Below are positions 41,387 through 41,524 of a stretch of DNA of 41,524 bases, in pieces. A model generated the notes under the pieces. That model ran no database searches and was not told where the DNA came from. It saw only the letters and a list, made by a program, of their open reading frames with translations. Numbering within the stretch: position 1 is the first letter of the stretch; each line of letters begins with the position of its first letter. This DNA comes from Alphaproteobacteria bacterium (GTDB lineage Bacteria > Pseudomonadota > Alphaproteobacteria > UBA6615), in assembly GCA_021774445.1 (NCBI GenBank), contig JAJFJA010000018.1:1-41524 (forward strand), read 5' to 3'. The position numbers were made by a program, and so were the translations under genes.

Positions 41387-41524
41387 ATGGACCGATTCAC
41401 CGGCGGTTGCCTGTGCGGCAACGTCCGAATTGTGGCGTCGGGACTCCCATACCGGGTCGGCCTTTGTCACTGTCTCGACTGCCGCAAGCATCATGGGGCC
41501 CTTTTTCACGCTTCCGCGGTGTTC
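41387..41524 (+). CDS. GFA-family zinc protein (N-terminal part, cut by window edge)
   Basis: Only 46 residues are visible, starting MDRFTGGCLCGNVRI. The cysteine motifs GCLCGNV and CHCLDCRK are those of the GFA family, proteins related to glutathione-dependent formaldehyde-activating enzyme (Gfa), which bind two zinc ions. AGAGGAG precedes the ATG. The gene continues beyond the window. Its 50-base gap from the RraA-like gene suggests it may be in the same operon. If PhyH demethylates a substrate, formaldehyde handling would fit, but this family is broad. Confidence 0.85.
   Translation, partial: MDRFTGGCLCGNVRIVASGLPYRVGLCHCLDCRKHHGALFHASAVF

Overview
The window looks like an accessory and catabolic region of an alphaproteobacterial chromosome. 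The evidence is a high GC content, clear Shine-Dalgarno sites, many Gfo/Idh/MocA and SDR dehydrogenases, and three complete ABC uptake systems packed into 41.5 kb. The genus cannot be named from the sequence. No rRNA, tRNA, CRISPR array or intact insertion sequence was seen.

Region A (1-2340) differs from the rest. It holds an AT-richer membrane-protein gene, a small VOC-fold gene flanked by integron-like 7-base core sites, and what may be the remnant of a phage-type polyvalent protein.

Region B (2341-17003) contains a leftward operon for a RbsABC-like sugar transporter (binding protein, double ATPase, two permeases). It ends in an unusual regulator, a winged-helix domain fused to a full-length MalE-type solute-binding domain. 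Divergent from it is a rightward operon: polyol/acetoin-type SDR, DddP-like M24 protein, TPP-dependent E1 alpha and beta, aldehyde dehydrogenase, lipoyl E2 and a second SDR. Together these suggest oxidation of an imported diol or polyol to an alpha-hydroxyketone or diketone, and thiolytic cleavage to an acyl-CoA plus an aldehyde that is then oxidised. No E3 gene is present.

Region C (17009-25687) contains a leftward operon of two Gfo/Idh/MocA dehydrogenases (one inositol-dehydrogenase-like) and a GMC oxidoreductase. A second winged-helix/solute-binding regulator is transcribed divergently from it. A second FrcABC/RbsABC-like transporter follows. The control regions of B and C share a palindromic motif, TCC-N5-GGA, six times in about 600 noncoding bases. 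This is the best candidate operator for the two regulators, and the regulator/operator pair is the most novel system in the window.

Region D (25687-29394) holds a HerA-like ATPase with a coiled-coil tail, a 71-residue protein and a two-repeat alpha/beta-barrel protein.

Region E (29484-end) begins with an IclR regulator and an NMT1/TauABC-like transporter with two different permeases. A rightward catabolic run follows: AroE paralog, two Gfo/Idh/MocA enzymes, VOC protein, aldose-dehydrogenase-like SDR, PhyH oxygenase, mandelate-racemase-type dehydratase, RhaM-like mutarotase and RraA-type aldolase. The mutarotase, aldose dehydrogenase, acid dehydratase and pyruvate aldolase form a plausible non-phosphorylating sugar pathway. 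A GFA-family gene is cut by the right edge. In all three transport systems a strong stem-loop directly follows the binding-protein gene.
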